NCBI RefSeq assembly: GCF_020360975.1
Contig: NW_025408672.1
Location: 1,798,001-1,862,000 of the forward strand
From: Hirsutella rhossiliensis
Lineage: Eukaryota; Ascomycota; Sordariomycetes; Hypocreales; Ophiocordycipitaceae
Length of the DNA stretch: 64,000 bases
Direction: 5' to 3'
Under the pieces are notes generated by a model. That model had not been told where the DNA came from and ran no database searches. It saw only the letters and a list, made by a program, of their open reading frames with translations. How positions within the stretch are numbered: the first letter of the stretch is position 1; every line of letters begins with the position of its first letter. The translations under genes were made by a program, and so were the position numbers. This document shows positions 1 through 11,360 of this stretch, one piece after another.

Positions 1-11
1 CGACCGGTGAG

Positions 12-41
12 CCTTCTTCCCGCGAACCTTCTTCCCGCGAG
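12..41. repeat. 15-bp tandem repeat, two copies
   Basis: Two adjacent copies of a 15-base unit beginning CCTTCTTCCCGCGA (12-26 and 27-41) differ only at the last base. Confidence 0.8.
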
Positions 42-1263
42 ACTTCTTTTTGCCGCTCCGCGGGGCGGACATGCAACTGCCCATTTTGGTGGGCGCGAAA
101 ACGACTTGTCGAGGATCCTGTAGGGGGTATCTTGCAATGGACTCGGAGGGTACGTCGTCTCCTTGGACTTGGGAAAATCTGGGGCGTCCAGAAGCAGAAC
201 GGGAAGCGAGGGTTCCAAGTCGAATTTATACTGGCGGAAACAGACATCTTGGGGCTGTCGAGAGATAACACGAGGGCGACGCGGATTACTGAATGGGTGT
301 CGGAGGCGTGCAGCCTGGAGGAGTCTGATGTTCAGTCAAGGGCAACTCGTTCTGGACTTCATTAAGGCCAGGTTCAGGCACAGTCAGAGTCACAGTTCAC
401 CGGCACGCCGAGCTCTACCGAGGAGCTGTAGCCACAAAGAATGTTTGCTCGCCAAATTCATGCCATCAGCAGAGCACGCTGATTGTACGGAACGACGGAG
501 CAGCTGGTTGTGCGAGGCCATCCATGGGTGAATTTCGAGCGGTCGAGGCAAGTCGAGGCTTTGTCTCCGTGTCCGGTTGAGCGAAACAGGCCTGGAACTG
601 CTTGTCGGAAGCAGGGGAGCTCGACGGGAACAGCGTCGTAACACGGCCGAGGCACAATGCATTTCCGAGAATTGTTGTTGGTAGAGCATCACCATGGCCT
701 TTCTTCTCCTGTGACGAGGGGCCCAAATTTTTGGGAGCTTTGCTGTTGTAGACCAGACCACCATGACGGCCTTGCTCCCTCTGTGACGAGCCGCTGGCTG
801 AGACGGGGGATGGGGAGAGGGAGGTGAAGGACTGTAGCTGAGCGGGACGTGGCAAGGAAAACTGGCGTTCGATTCTTGCTCCCATGTGGACAGACTGCGG
901 CGACGCTTGCTGGAGGCCGGGCAGCAGGGGCTCAGGACGGCAACGCACCGTCGCCCACGTGCTGGCCATGGATGGTGATTTACCGTGCAGTGCAGCGCAG
1001 TGCCGCGGCCAATCACCAAGAGGTTGCGGGTCGATGGTTTCTCTTGCGAGGCAAAGGTGGGAGGGAGAGGCTTGGAGGAGGAGGACGACAAAGTCAGGTG
1101 ACTGCCCTTGGCGGCTGCTAACCCGCATCAGGGGTCTTTAGCGTCCCCTCCCCCGCACTCGAGCCTCTGTTGCCCCGTCGAAATGGGCCGTCACCGCCCA
1201 CTTTGCTCTCACCCCGGCCCAAGCGTCACGAGGATAAGCGAAGACAAGCGAGCCGAGCACGCG

Positions 1264-1299
1264 TTGGACGAGTGGTTGGACGAGTGGGTGGACGAGTGG
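1264..1299. repeat. 12-bp minisatellite, three copies
   Basis: Three consecutive copies of TTGGACGAGTGG, with T to G at the first base of the third copy. No coding context is recognised. Confidence 0.8.
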
Positions 1300-1860
1300 G
1301 TGTGCATGACCGGGTCCTTGCGACGGCCACGTCCCGCCATGGTATCGGCTCGACTTGGCGGCTGCTCAGGCTGGGCGATGCCATCATCACATTGTGGATG
1401 CGCCAGAGACGAGTGTTTCCGTCTCACCATTTGTGATCAAGGTTAACTAACTTGTTCACCTTTATTCACCCTGCCATCCACTCAACAGGACCCTGCTGCG
1501 GGTCGTCCACGTGGGTCCCAAGACACGGGGTGGTTTGCCGCACCGGCACGTGAAAACTGAGACAAATCAGGCCTGCCGCTCGGCTGCCCAGGTTGGGTAG
1601 AGCAGAAGCATCATGACCAGCCAGGACGTGTCTGCACCCCGGCCGTTTCTCTGCGGGGAGCCAATGAACGGGGTGGGGGCTGTTGGTTCTGGTGTCTGCC
1701 GACGGGCACTGCCAACGATTTGGCCCTACAGTACCGGGCATACAGTGTGCTTGCCGGCTTCCATCTGCAGTGATACCGTGGTATGCGTGCGGGCAGAGAC
1801 CCTCTGGCGGGCCACGAACCCAGCCTCGCCGTCCTGTGCCGTCCCGTCCGCATGCAAGCA

Positions 1861-2030
1861 TCGTCAGGCTGAGCGGCGGCGGCGTCTGACTGTGAACATG
1901 AAAAGCGCTCGACCAACGGCGACGGCCATCTCCGGCTGGGAAATTGTCAGGTTGAGAGCGGCGACGGCGTTTGACTGTAAACATGAAAAGCGCTCGACTA
2001 ACAGCGCCGGCCTTCTCCGGCTGGGAATCG
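1861..2030. repeat. Diverged tandem duplication of about 85 bp
   Basis: The two halves (about 1861-1944 and 1945-2030) share long blocks such as GAACATGAAAAGCGCTCGAC versus TAAACATGAAAAGCGCTCGA and CTCCGGCTGGGAA, with scattered substitutions. This is an old local duplication with no coding function seen. Confidence 0.75.
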
Positions 2031-2453
2031 TCTGGCGGCGTGGGTCTGCCAAGCGTTCTCGACCCTTTTCCCCGGCCTGTTTCGCGGCTTCAGGGCTAGA
2101 AGCACCCTGATCGCCTGGACTCGCGGGGGGGTTTAGGGTCGTCGCCCACTGCGTCCCCATCCCCACAGGGCTCTTTTAGCCCCGAGCTTATCGTCATCCC
2201 CTGTTGGCCACGCATCCAGCAAAACGCCAAGGCCAGGGCTAAGTGGGCCAAGAACCCTCTCAACGACCCTCTCAGCGCCTCTCTCCATCTCGGGTTGGCT
2301 GCAACAATTCAGCACGCCGTGGAACCCGCGCCCGCCAGAAACAACACAAGAGGGGAACGGGCGCCTCTCTCTCCCCATCCTGCTCCTCCTGCTCCTCCTC
2401 CTCCTGCGATATCCTTGAGCCTCGCACCGAGTCAGCCGTCGTGGCCCGGGCTC

Positions 2454-2460
2454 TATATAA
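2454..2460 (+). promoter_or_regulatory. TATA box upstream of the K+/H+ antiporter
   Basis: TATATAA lies about 190 bases before the antiporter ATG at 2654, followed by a CT-rich leader. The spacing suits an ascomycete core promoter with a moderately long 5' UTR. Assignment is by motif and position only. Confidence 0.45.
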
Positions 2461-2653
2461 CTCTCACGCCTCTCCTCCTCTTCACCGTCGACAACTCTTC
2501 ACCGCCTTGCTTCGCTTCGCCTCCATCCTGCCCCCTCGGATTCGACTCCTGGCAGCCTCGCTCTGCTGCTGGCGCCTGGACGCCTCTCCCTCTTCTCACA
2601 ATAGTCGCCGCCGGCCCAGCCTCTCCTGCTCCTCCGCCTCCGCATCCACCACA

Positions 2654-5543
2654 ATGCGGCTCCCACGCATTCTCCGTCTGGCCGCCGCCGTCGCCATGGC
2701 CAGGCTTCTACCCGCCGCCCTCGCAGCCGGAGCAGCCAATGCCACCGACGGGAACAGGGCTACTCCCCAGGGCGGTGTTCTCGAAGGTGCCAACCCGTCC
2801 AAATACGATCCCAGCAACCCCATCATCCTCTTCATCATCCAGGTCTGCCTCATCGTCATTGTCTGCCATGCCCTCCATTGGCCTCTCGCAAAGATTCGAC
2901 AGCCCCGTGTCATCGCAGAGGTTGTCGGCGGCATCATTCTCGGCCCCTCCGTCATGGGCCGAATCCCTGGTTTCCGCGAAGCCATCTTCCCCGCCGCCTC
3001 GCTGCCCAACCTCAATTTAGTCGCCAACCTCGGTCTCGTCCTTTACCTCTTCCTCATCGGCCTCGAGACCGATGTCCGCTTTCTAGCCCGCAACTGGCGC
3101 GTTGCAACTTCGGTCGCCTTTGCCGGCCTCGCCCTTCCCTTTGGCATTGGCTGTGCTCTCGCTTGGGGCGTCTACAACGCCTTTCGCGACGATGGTTCCC
3201 TTGCGCCCATCCGCTTCAGCGTCTACATGCTCTTCATTGGCATTGCCGTCGCCATTACCGTGCGTTTATTCTCGACCCTGATCCTCGTTGTCCACTAGGC
3301 CCTTTTGCTCATCTTCCCCTTCTCCAGGCTTTCCCCGTCTTGTGCCGCATCCTCACCGAACTGAAACTGCTCGACACCTCGGTCGGTGTCATTACGCTCT
3401 CGGCCGGTGTGGCCAACGACGTCGTGGGTAAGTTTGTCACGCACCCCCCCCCATGTCTCCTGTCTCCCACGTGCAAATGCTAACGAATGCGACTCCAGGC
3501 TGGGTGTTGCTGGCGCTCTGCGTCGCCCTCGTCAACGCCGGCACTGGCCTCACCGCCCTCTGGATTCTGCTCTGCTGTCTCGGTTTCATGCTGCTGCTCA
3601 CCTTTGCCGTGAAGCCTGCCTTGATATGGCTCCTCCGCCGCACCGGGAGCATCGAAAATGACCCCTCTCAGAGCGTCATCTCCCTCATCCTCCTCATTGC
3701 CCTCGCCTCCTCCTTCTTCACCGGCATCATCGGCGTCCATCCCATCTTTGGCAGCTTCATGGCCGGCCTCATTCTTCCCCGCGAAAATAGGTTCAACATT
3801 CGCGTCACGGAGAAGCTCGAGGATCTCATCGGTGCAATCTTCCTACCCCTCTACTTCACCCTCTCCGGCCTCAACACGAACTTGGGCCTGCTGGACTCGG
3901 GAACCGCTTGGGGCTACGTCTTTGCCACCACCTTTGCCGCCTTCTTCACCAAGATCATTGGCGCCGCCCTAGCGGCTCGTGCCAATGGGCTGGTGTGGCG
4001 CGAGTCCTTTACCATTGGCGTGCTAATGAGCTGCAAGGGTCTCGTCGAGCTTATTGTGCTGGTGAGTCTTGTTCATTATTCTCAAAAGGAATGTTGAGGA
4101 GAAGGCTGTCCAAACTTTTGGTGTCGTCTTTCTCGCTTTTCAATGCGACGAGTGACCATGAACTGACCGACAATCGCGCAGAATATTGGCCTCCAAGCAA
4201 ATATCCTCAGCACGCGCACTTTCACCATCTTCGTCGTCATGGCGCTCCTCACCACCTTTGCCACGACCCCCATCGTCTCCTACCTCTACCCGCCCTGGTA
4301 CCAGATCAAGATCGCCGCCTGGAAGCGCGGCGAGATTGACTGGGACACGGGCGCGCCCCTCCCTTCTTCCGACTCGGACGACAGCAGCCAGCACAAGTCA
4401 GGCTCTGTGCAGCGGGTGAGTCGCATGCTTGCCTACATTCGCCTCGACAGCATGCCTGCCCTGCTCAACCTCGTGTCCCTCTTTGGCGGGCCCGAGCCGG
4501 CGTCGACGGCGTCGGAGCAGACAACGAAGTCGGCCAACCCCAAGGGCCCTGATGTCTCTGCCGTCTCGACCGACGGCCCCCGGAGACCCGTCTGGGTGCA
4601 CGGCATGCGCCTGCTGCAGCTGACGGACCGCGACTCGTCCGTCATGACGGTGTCGCAGGTGGCCGACTACAGCCGTCATGACCCAGTAGTAAACACGTTC
4701 CGCACCGTCGGCCAGCTCCACAACCTGGCCATGTCGGGCGAGGTGGCCGTCATGCCGGAGGGGCGCTTCGCCGAGGCCCTCGTCAGCAAAGCGGCCACTA
4801 TGGCGTCGGACCTGCTCCTCGTCCCCTGGAGCGAGACGGGCGGCATGGGCGACTCGCCTATCCTGTCGTCGGCCACTGTCGAGGACCGTATGGCGTCGAC
4901 GTACAGCGCCTTTGTCCGGTCCGTCCTCGACTCGCGCGACCGTAACGTCGGCGTCTTCTTCTCCCGAACCGACGATGCCGACGCCGTCGCCTCCGCCTCC
5001 GCAAAGGGGTCTGACCGCGCTCCCCTCTCCCGTAAGCACTCGTTTGGCGTCCAGGGCGACGACGTCCCCGCCGCTGCCCTGCCCACCAAGCCTTACCACA
5101 TCTTCCTCGCCTACTTTGGCGGCCACGACGACAAGCTGGCCCTGCGCCTCGTCCTGCAGCTCTGCGTGCAGTCCAAGGCCACCGCAACCATTGTGCGCGT
5201 CTCGGAGACTTCTCACCTCTTGGAAACGGCCCAGTCCTCGCTCTCGGCCGACACGGCCTCGCGCGTCAAGTTCGAGACGACTTCGGGCCCCACCACGGTC
5301 GAGGACCTGTTGCAGCTCGCCCAGCCTGCGTCCGGGCGGCCGCACACGCCCGGCCCCAAGGCCTCGACCCTCGTCGTGGTCGGCCGTGGCAGCGGCGCCC
5401 AGCTCGACCAGGGCAAGGCCGGTCGCGCGGCGCGCGAAGACCTCGTCGGCTGCCTCGGCCGCGTCGCGGGCCACTTTGTCGCCGGCGGCTTGCGGGCAGA
5501 CTTGCTCGTCGTGCAGGCCAAGCAGAGCGCCGAGGCGAGCTAA
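2654..5543 (+). CDS. kha1: K+/H+ antiporter, Kha1-like (CPA2 family)
   Basis: The spliced product is 876 aa from exons 2654-3259, 3328-3427, 3499-4061 and 4182-5543, all introns GT..AG and in frame. Members exchange monovalent cations for protons in Golgi or endosomal membranes, and yeast Kha1 has almost the same length. A hydrophobic N-terminus (about residues 1-30) is followed by the multi-helix Na+/H+ exchanger domain (about 55-450). It contains conserved-looking stretches such as RVIAEVVGGIILGPSVMG and VGVITLSAGVANDVVG, the latter carrying the aspartate of the ion site. The hydrophilic C-terminal half (about 480-876) resembles the UspA-like cytosolic part of this family. The ATG at 2654 is the first after the TATA box and leader. 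It converges on the phosphate transporter gene. Confidence 0.9.
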
Positions 5544-6036
5544 TTCGCTAATGATCAACGGATGTTTGTTGTATCATGACGGGACAGGCTCTACCATGTA
5601 TGCTTTGCATGGTGCCCTCCTGTTCCCTTGCCTGTATACTCTCCCTCCGGTCCCGGAGGATTGGCGTAAAACGGCTCGGGCTGTTCACTTTACGGGTTTT
5701 TTTTTTGCATGGCGTTGCCAATTCAATCTTTTGATATTATACCACAAGTGGATTTATAGTGGCGAAGATGACATTACCGCCCTTGATCATAAAAGATACA
5801 TACATGTATGAGATAATACTGCGACGTCTGGTCAACAGATGAAATGAGTGCCCTGATACTCCCCAAGGTGCCTTGCCCTTGATCAAAGCTGTGTGTCCCG
5901 AAACTCCTGGATTTGGGGGTTTCCTCAAGCCATGTCCGCCCACCCAATCGTCTTATGACGTCTGCTTAAGCACCGCATCATCAACTTTTTTTTCTTTTTC
6001 TTATTTTCCCTCGCTCTACACTTTCTAGGCGTCTCG
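5544..6036. other. Convergent 3' intergenic region
   Basis: This lies between the stops of the antiporter and the phosphate transporter. T-rich stretches (about 5698-5706 and 5988-6005) and a small ATACATGTAT palindrome near 5800 fit 3' UTRs and poly(A) regions. No gene is seen. Confidence 0.5.
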
Positions 6037-7960
6037 TCACGCAGTCTTTGCAGACCCCTCGTCGTTATCACCGCTAGTCTGTCCCCGAGTTATGACGGCG
6101 GGCGAGGAGTGCTGAGCAGCGTAGTCATCCTCGCCGTTGAGCTCCTCGAGGGTCCTGCGGGCAGTCTCGGGGATGAGCAGGGTGGTGAAGCAGCCGAGCA
6201 GCATGAAGAGGGCGTAGATCTGAAGAACGTGGTTCATCCACGGTGAAGGGTTGGCCTTTGTTGCGCCGCGGGTGCGCAGCGTGGAGATGGCGCCCTGGCC
6301 TATAATGGAACCAATCTTGCCCGAGGCGGCCGAGATGCCGTGTGAGGTGGAGCGGTACCGGGTCGGGAAGACCTCGCCGGGCACGATGAAAGTGGTGGTG
6401 TTCGGGCCTGTCGACATGTGTTAGAGACAGACACGGAGAAGACGGTTCCTCGGTTGAGTTGGGGGTAAAATCATGACTAACCAAAATTGAAGAAGAACTG
6501 GGCGAGCACATAAATGGCCAGCAGACCATTGGAGGAAAGGCTGTTGTACGCAAAGCCCATGGCAATGAAGAGAACAGTCAGGATGATGAAGCCGCCCATC
6601 TGGATCTTCTTGCGGCCAAGGATGTCAATTGTACCGACAGACACCCAGTAGCCCGGCACGGCACCGGCAAGGACAATGACGAGGTTTCCGACGGCTGTCT
6701 TGTACAGGAAATCGTAGACGCTGTTTGTGTTCTTGGTCGAGTACCCAATGACGCCGAGAATGGTACCGTTATTCAACGAGAGACCATAAAAGGCGACATC
6801 GAGGCAGAACCATGAGCCGGCGGTGCCCAGGAGGAGAGAAAAGTTCTTGAGCTTGCCGTAGTGGCGGAAGAAGTCGGTCCAACTGGCCTTGGGGACCTCG
6901 AGCTTGTTCTTGGCGACGGCATTGGTGACGACACGGGTCACGGCGTCGGGCTCTCCTTCGGGCTTGCCCGACATGTACGCCTTGACATCGTCCTGGGCTT
7001 TTTCGACGTCTCGAGCCACGTCAAAGGTGTACCGAGGGGTCTCGGGGATGGTCAAGCGGACTGTTGGAGATGGTCAGTAAGCGGCAGGTGGCACGGGGCA
7101 GTGAAAACGACTGACAATAGAGGGCTATGCAGGCAGGAACGGCACCGATGCCAATGAGAGTCCGCCACATCTTGTCGACGGCAATGCGGCAGTCTCCGTC
7201 ACATTGAGCAACGGTGGGGGCGGGCTCGAGGTGCGACTTGAAGCCGAGGGTGACGAATAGCATGACCAAGGCAGCGCCGAGCTGGCCCAGCCCCTGCATA
7301 GCGAAGACGGCCGCCATCATGGCGCCTCTCCATTTTGTCGTGGCAAACCTGTTGAATAGCGGTGGTCAGGATACGTTGGTGTGTATGACAACAAGGGGGG
7401 ACAACATACTCGGAAGTTATTATGGAAGACAGTGGGTAATCGCCGCCGATGCCGATGCCCATGATGACGCGCCAGAAGATGATGAGGCCGATGATGTCGC
7501 ATGCAGGAGAGCCGCTGGTTAATGCTTGACCGACAGTGGCAAAGATGATGACGATGAGCTCGAGGCCGTAGATGCGCTTACGGCCGACGACATCTGCGAG
7601 ATAACCAAAACCCAACTGGCCGACTACAGTGCCGGCAGAGGTGGCAAGCTTGATGGCGTTGTCAGAGTTGGCGGGCATGACCCCTGAGCCGGGGTAGTAG
7701 ACGATGCCGAGCATGATGGTCAAGAGTGAGGCAGTGAAGATGTCGTACGAGTCGGTGAAGAAGCCGACGCCGGCGACGACGCAAGCACGGACGTGGTACC
7801 AGCCAAAAGGGGCCTTGTCTATCTCGGCGAGAGCCAGGCGGCGGCGCTCATTGACGTCGGCGACGTGGGCGAAGTCATTGTGAAAGTTGTGATAGGCGCT
7901 GTTGCCGCCAGAAGTTTTGGCGACGACGGCCGGGGGTGGGCCTGATTCGAGAAGGGCCAT
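6037..7960 (-). CDS. pho84: Inorganic phosphate:H+ symporter, Pho84-like
   Basis: Minus-strand exons 7960-7410, 7348-7116, 7060-6482 and 6407-6037 give 577 aa, the usual length for the family. This is a plasma-membrane major facilitator that takes up phosphate with protons. Visible hallmarks are GFFTDSYDIF in helix 1, GRKRIYG in the loop after helix 3, the phosphate-symporter signature GIGIGGDYPLSS, EFATTKWRGAMMAAVFAMQG across the first splice junction, a hydrophilic central loop (about residues 265-320) and SGKIGSIIGQG near the C-terminus. The start is the only upstream in-frame ATG. The second intron donor (GTCAGT) is slightly unusual but restores the family motif. The divergent promoter contains CACGTG sites of the type bound by Pho4/NUC-1 factors. 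Confidence 0.95.
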
Positions 7961-8995
7961 GGAAGACGCAGAAGGCCTTTGCCGTCAAGGATGAAGGGCG
8001 TCTCTGGCAGTCGGGGGACGAAGGGCGTTTCCGGCAGTTGGGGGATGAAGAGCGGCAGGATCAAGCGATGAAGCAAGAGGAGGGAAGAAAGGGCCGGGAG
8101 CACGACCGTCAACAACAGAGCAGAGGACGGGAGGAGAGAGAAAGAGGCGAGGAGGGAGGGGAGGGCCAAGTAAGACGGACAAGAATCATCTAAGCAGTCA
8201 TTGTCCCCCCGGGGCAAGAAATTAACGTTTGCGGTGGCAGAGGCATTTCCTCGACGAGTAACGCCACAGGCAGGCTGACGCGAGAGGGCCATGTTTGCCG
8301 AGGCAAAGACGGCAAGCCGGCAGGCGTTGGGAGCTGGATCCTTTGCGGCGGCGAGGCGGAAGCAACGGCGCGCAGAGTCTCTCGATGCTTCAATCTGGAG
8401 GTTGAGGACGGGCCAATCAGATGGGGCGGCCAAGACACGGGGTTTGTTGCTTGGCGCTCCGAGCTTTGTGCGGACCCTGGTCATGGGCCGGGGGCCCCGT
8501 TGGTTAGCACCGAGATGCACCAATGGTGGTGGGTGGGCGAGCCATACAGACTCTCGGCGTCGAGCTCCATCCTTTTGGAGCGCTATAGATTGGGGATGCG
8601 TGCGGTCAGTAGAGAGCCTGATTCGTCTCCGGCTCGGTGGGCCGGGCGGCGACTGGTCCATGGAGTGCTGCGCATTTAGGGACCATATCGGGCGAGGATC
8701 CTTTGGATGGGAGAGGTGGTGCACATGCCACGGATAGAGCGGAGGCTTTTGCTGGTGTCGTGGCGGGAGGATCCGGCGATGCAGAAAAAGGCTTGAGTTG
8801 GCCGAGGCGACGAGGGCCTGGGGGGGGTACGAATACGGTGGCATCCGTACGGTACCTAAGTACTGTACTCTGTAGGTAGGCTCCGGTAGTGCCTTGGGCA
8901 GCCAGATTAGATAACACAGACGATGAAGACATCGGCAAGAACAAAGCCTAGCTGCTCCTGCTTGCCAAGAGTCTGCTCCGGTGGGACGGGACGAG

Positions 8996-9001
8996 CACGT
9001 G
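8996..9001. promoter_or_regulatory. CACGTG site in phosphate-transporter promoter
   Basis: A palindromic CACGTG in context GCACGTGG lies about 1 kb upstream of the transporter and 420 bases upstream of the divergent gene. Pho4 of yeast and NUC-1 of Neurospora bind this core to induce phosphate genes. Function here is inferred. Confidence 0.35.
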
Positions 9002-9232
9002 GCCCGTTCCTGCAACCTCTTTAGCCGTACGCTTTGCTATACGGTTAATAAAGCAAAGGCATACGGTAGCAAGTCCAAAACTCAACCTGGTCGCCACCGC
9101 AGAGGCTGCAGCCGCTGTGGAGAATTGCCATTTTTTCACTCATTTTCTTACAAAAGCCAGCCGCTGTCTGCACGAATCTGTGCAGTAAGTTACAAAGAAC
9201 CTGCCAAGTGCCTGTGCCGCGTACCGTTGGTA

Positions 9233-9238
9233 CACGTG
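9233..9238. promoter_or_regulatory. Second CACGTG site in the divergent promoter
   Basis: CACGTG in context TACACGTGCC lies about 190 bases upstream of the GNAT-like gene start. It may serve that gene, the transporter, or neither. Confidence 0.3.
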
Positions 9239-9420
9239 CCAGGGTCTCTCCCCTTTGCAACCCACCCCCCAGTGGCTGAATTGCCCACTCACTCCATCGA
9301 AGCCAGACCTCTTATTTCCGTCGCGTCTTCCAAGCACACTTTACGCGCCATTGCCATGTCCAGCCGCTTCTCCCACGAGCATCGACGCTTCCCTCCTCAT
9401 TCTCACCTCAGCCCGGCATC

Positions 9421-10209
9421 ATGACCTCAACGTCTCCGGCCCGCGGCTACACTGCCAACTCTGACGCAGCTCCCGACCCGCCGCCGCCGCTGTCGTTCGA
9501 GGTCGTCTCCTCCTCCGCCGACAAGCGCGAAGCCCTGCGCCTCGTTGCCGATGCCATTGCCCAGCAGCGCCAGGTCGCCTCCCTGGCCATCATCTTCCAC
9601 CCCCTCTGCTTCGTCGCCCTCGCCGCCGCCTGCACCCTCGCCTGGCGCCACAACTCGCGCGACCTCGGCTCCGCCCTCATGGCCGTCTCGGGCCTCGTCA
9701 TGGCCTACCTGGCCGCCGTACGCCTCTACACGTCGCCCTTCCTGAGGCTTGCCGAGACTTTTCACTGCGATTCCTTCCTCGCCGCACCTCAGGGCCAGCA
9801 GGATCTTGTCCTCGCCGCCCGCTTCGGCAGCGACATCATCGGCACCTTGGTATTGCGTCTGCCGCAACGCCCTGCCGCTGAGGGCGGGCAGCCTTCCTCC
9901 AAGGTCAACGCGGGCGGCGGCGGCGGCCTCATCCGTGCGTGGACAACCATGCTCAGGTACCGCAACAAGAGCATCGGCGCGGATCTGCTGCGCTTCGCCG
10001 TGGCCGTCACCCGCAGCGCATGCGGCGACGATGCTCCCGTTGCCTTTGACCCGGATCACGCCAACAGCCCCCTCCCGCTGTTGCGCATATTCACCCGGCC
10101 GTTCAGGAGGCGGGACGAAAAGGCGGCCAAGGCGCTGGAACATGCGCTCAGAGACTGCGACGCAGGGCAGGGTCGCTTTGCACGAGGAGTTACCACGGAC
10201 GGATCATGA
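9421..10209 (+). CDS. Membrane-anchored GNAT-like acetyltransferase, uncharacterised
   Basis: This is an uninterrupted 262-aa frame starting with an ATG at 9421. A Pro-rich N-terminus (about 1-30) precedes two hydrophobic segments (about 52-74 and 83-105), giving a helical hairpin in a membrane. The rest looks like a GNAT fold: LVLAARFGSDIIGTLVLRLP resembles the central strands, and a later segment around RYRNKSIGADLLRFAV resembles the acetyl-CoA motif A (R-x-K/N-x-I-G-x-x-LL). It also matches the general layout of small membrane-tethered N-acetyltransferases. The substrate is unknown, and a Gly run (about residues 165-170) interrupts the domain. It converges on the hemerythrin-like gene with only 101 bases between stops. 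Confidence 0.6.
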   Translation: MTSTSPARGYTANSDAAPDPPPPLSFEVVSSSADKREALRLVADAIAQQRQVASLAIIFHPLCFVALAAACTLAWRHNSRDLGSALMAVSGLVMAYLAAVRLYTSPFLRLAETFHCDSFLAAPQGQQDLVLAARFGSDIIGTLVLRLPQRPAAEGGQPSSKVNAGGGGGLIRAWTTMLRYRNKSIGADLLRFAVAVTRSACGDDAPVAFDPDHANSPLPLLRIFTRPFRRRDEKAAKALEHALRDCDAGQGRFARGVTTDGS

Positions 10210-10310
10210 AATATGACTCGGGCCGTTGAAGCAGCCTCCATACGATTATAAACGAGTCGAATCGATGGCAAGATTTCTTGGGCGAGTTCTTGCACCGCTG
10301 CCCAAGAGGG

Positions 10311-11360
10311 CTACAACTCCGACTTGATTTTCCCATCCCCCGCCGCCAGCGCATGCAGTTCCCGCGGCCGCCCGTGCGCATCGCAGCTCGCAAACCGCCA
10401 CCAGCCACCGTGCACCGCGCCCACGACGTTGACCATGGCCCAGCGAATGGGCCGGGGCATGGGCGGCCAGTTCATCCACATGCCCTTCTCCGCCGTGCGG
10501 TCCGCGTTGAGCAGGAAAAAGGGCAAGACGTCGGTGACGCCAGCCTTGCGCACCGTGTTCTTGCCCCAGTCCTTGAGCGTCGCCGACGCCACGGCGCCCT
10601 CGAACGAGTCCCGCACGGGCGCCTTGGCGTGCGTCGCCATGTCGGCCATGACGGAGACTTCGTGGTGGAGGTGATGCTCGAGGGTGGGGTGTAGCTCGTC
10701 CAGAATCTCGAGCAGGGCGGTGGGAGTAAGGGCCGTGACATTCGAGAGGGAGCCGAGATAGCCGTCCAGCTTGTTGAGCCCATTGAGCAGGGTTTCTTGC
10801 GGCGCGGTGTCAGCGGCGTCGATGGCTCACATGCTCGGCGTTGAACGACACAGCAAAGGGGGAGGGGAGAAAGGGCTTCATACCGTGCTCCTCGGGCACG
10901 TCTTTCCAGATCTTGGTGTCGCTGAGCATGGACCTCATCTCGGGAAACAGAACCTTCTCTTCATCATCGTGGTGGCTCTTGATGAACCGCAGCCACGTCC
11001 TCGTATAGCCCACAAAGTCAGCCTTGTCCTCGTCGCGCACATGCGGCACCTGCAGCCGGATCGAGTTGTAGCCACGTATGAGCGAGTTGTGCAGCAGCGC
11101 CATGTGCGTTGCCGAGGTGGTCAGCAGATCGTCCTTGGGGGCGCCGGTGTCAGCGTCAGCTTCCCCGCCGTGTTCCCTGTCTTCGCTCATCGCCGTCATC
11201 TTCTCACCTTGCCGGATTCAAACTGCGGCGTCGGGACCAGCTTCATCGGCCCGTCGGCCCACTGCGACGTCGGCGCCCGCGTCTCATACACGAGCGGCGA
11301 CTTGCGCATCAGCATGCCGCCGCCAAGCACGAGCGCACCGACGATGGAGATCCACGACAT
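10311..11360 (-). CDS. Hemerythrin-like (HHE) domain protein
   Basis: Exons 11360-11208, 11133-10884 and 10795-10311 give 295 aa. Family members bind a di-iron centre through His and carboxylate ligands and are linked to oxygen, iron or nitric-oxide sensing. Candidate ligands visible are HNSLIRGYNSI (first His), HHDDEEKVLFPE, PEEHETLL across the second junction, and HHLHHE. The N-terminal exon encodes a short hydrophobic segment (MSWISIVGALVLGGGML) that could anchor or target the protein. The 74-base first intron was placed so that FESGK joins DDLLTTSATH in phase. A shorter alternative would start at an ATG at about 11199. The substrate or partner is unknown. Confidence 0.8.

Larger units (their letters stand above)
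1..2653. other. Gene-free region with short repeats
   Basis: No convincing gene is visible. Open frames here (for example about 390-1091 on the minus strand) are low-complexity, lack recognisable domains and often lack an ATG. The stretch holds several tandem repeats, annotated separately, and ends in a CT-rich leader (about 2370-2650) that is probably the promoter and 5' UTR of the antiporter gene downstream. Confidence 0.6.
7961..9420. other. Divergent promoter region (phosphate transporter / GNAT-like gene)
   Basis: This stretch of 1,460 bases separates two divergent starts. It holds two CACGTG sites, a GGTACCTA element at 8851-8858 and a purine-rich leader just upstream of the transporter (about 8060-8170). 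Long open frames here are shadows or lack ATG starts. Confidence 0.5.

Noticed and set aside
390..1091. 233-residue open frame on the minus strand
   Set aside because: Low-complexity Ser/Pro/Arg composition, no domain, and overlapping frames of similar length on both strands: typical of GC-rich non-coding DNA.
4398..5558. 386-residue open frame on the minus strand
   Set aside because: Antisense shadow of the last exon of the K+/H+ antiporter; composition is Arg/Gly/Val-rich without domains.
7819..9015. 398-residue open frame on the minus strand
   Set aside because: It overlaps exon 1 of the phosphate transporter in another frame and the promoter, without recognisable domains.
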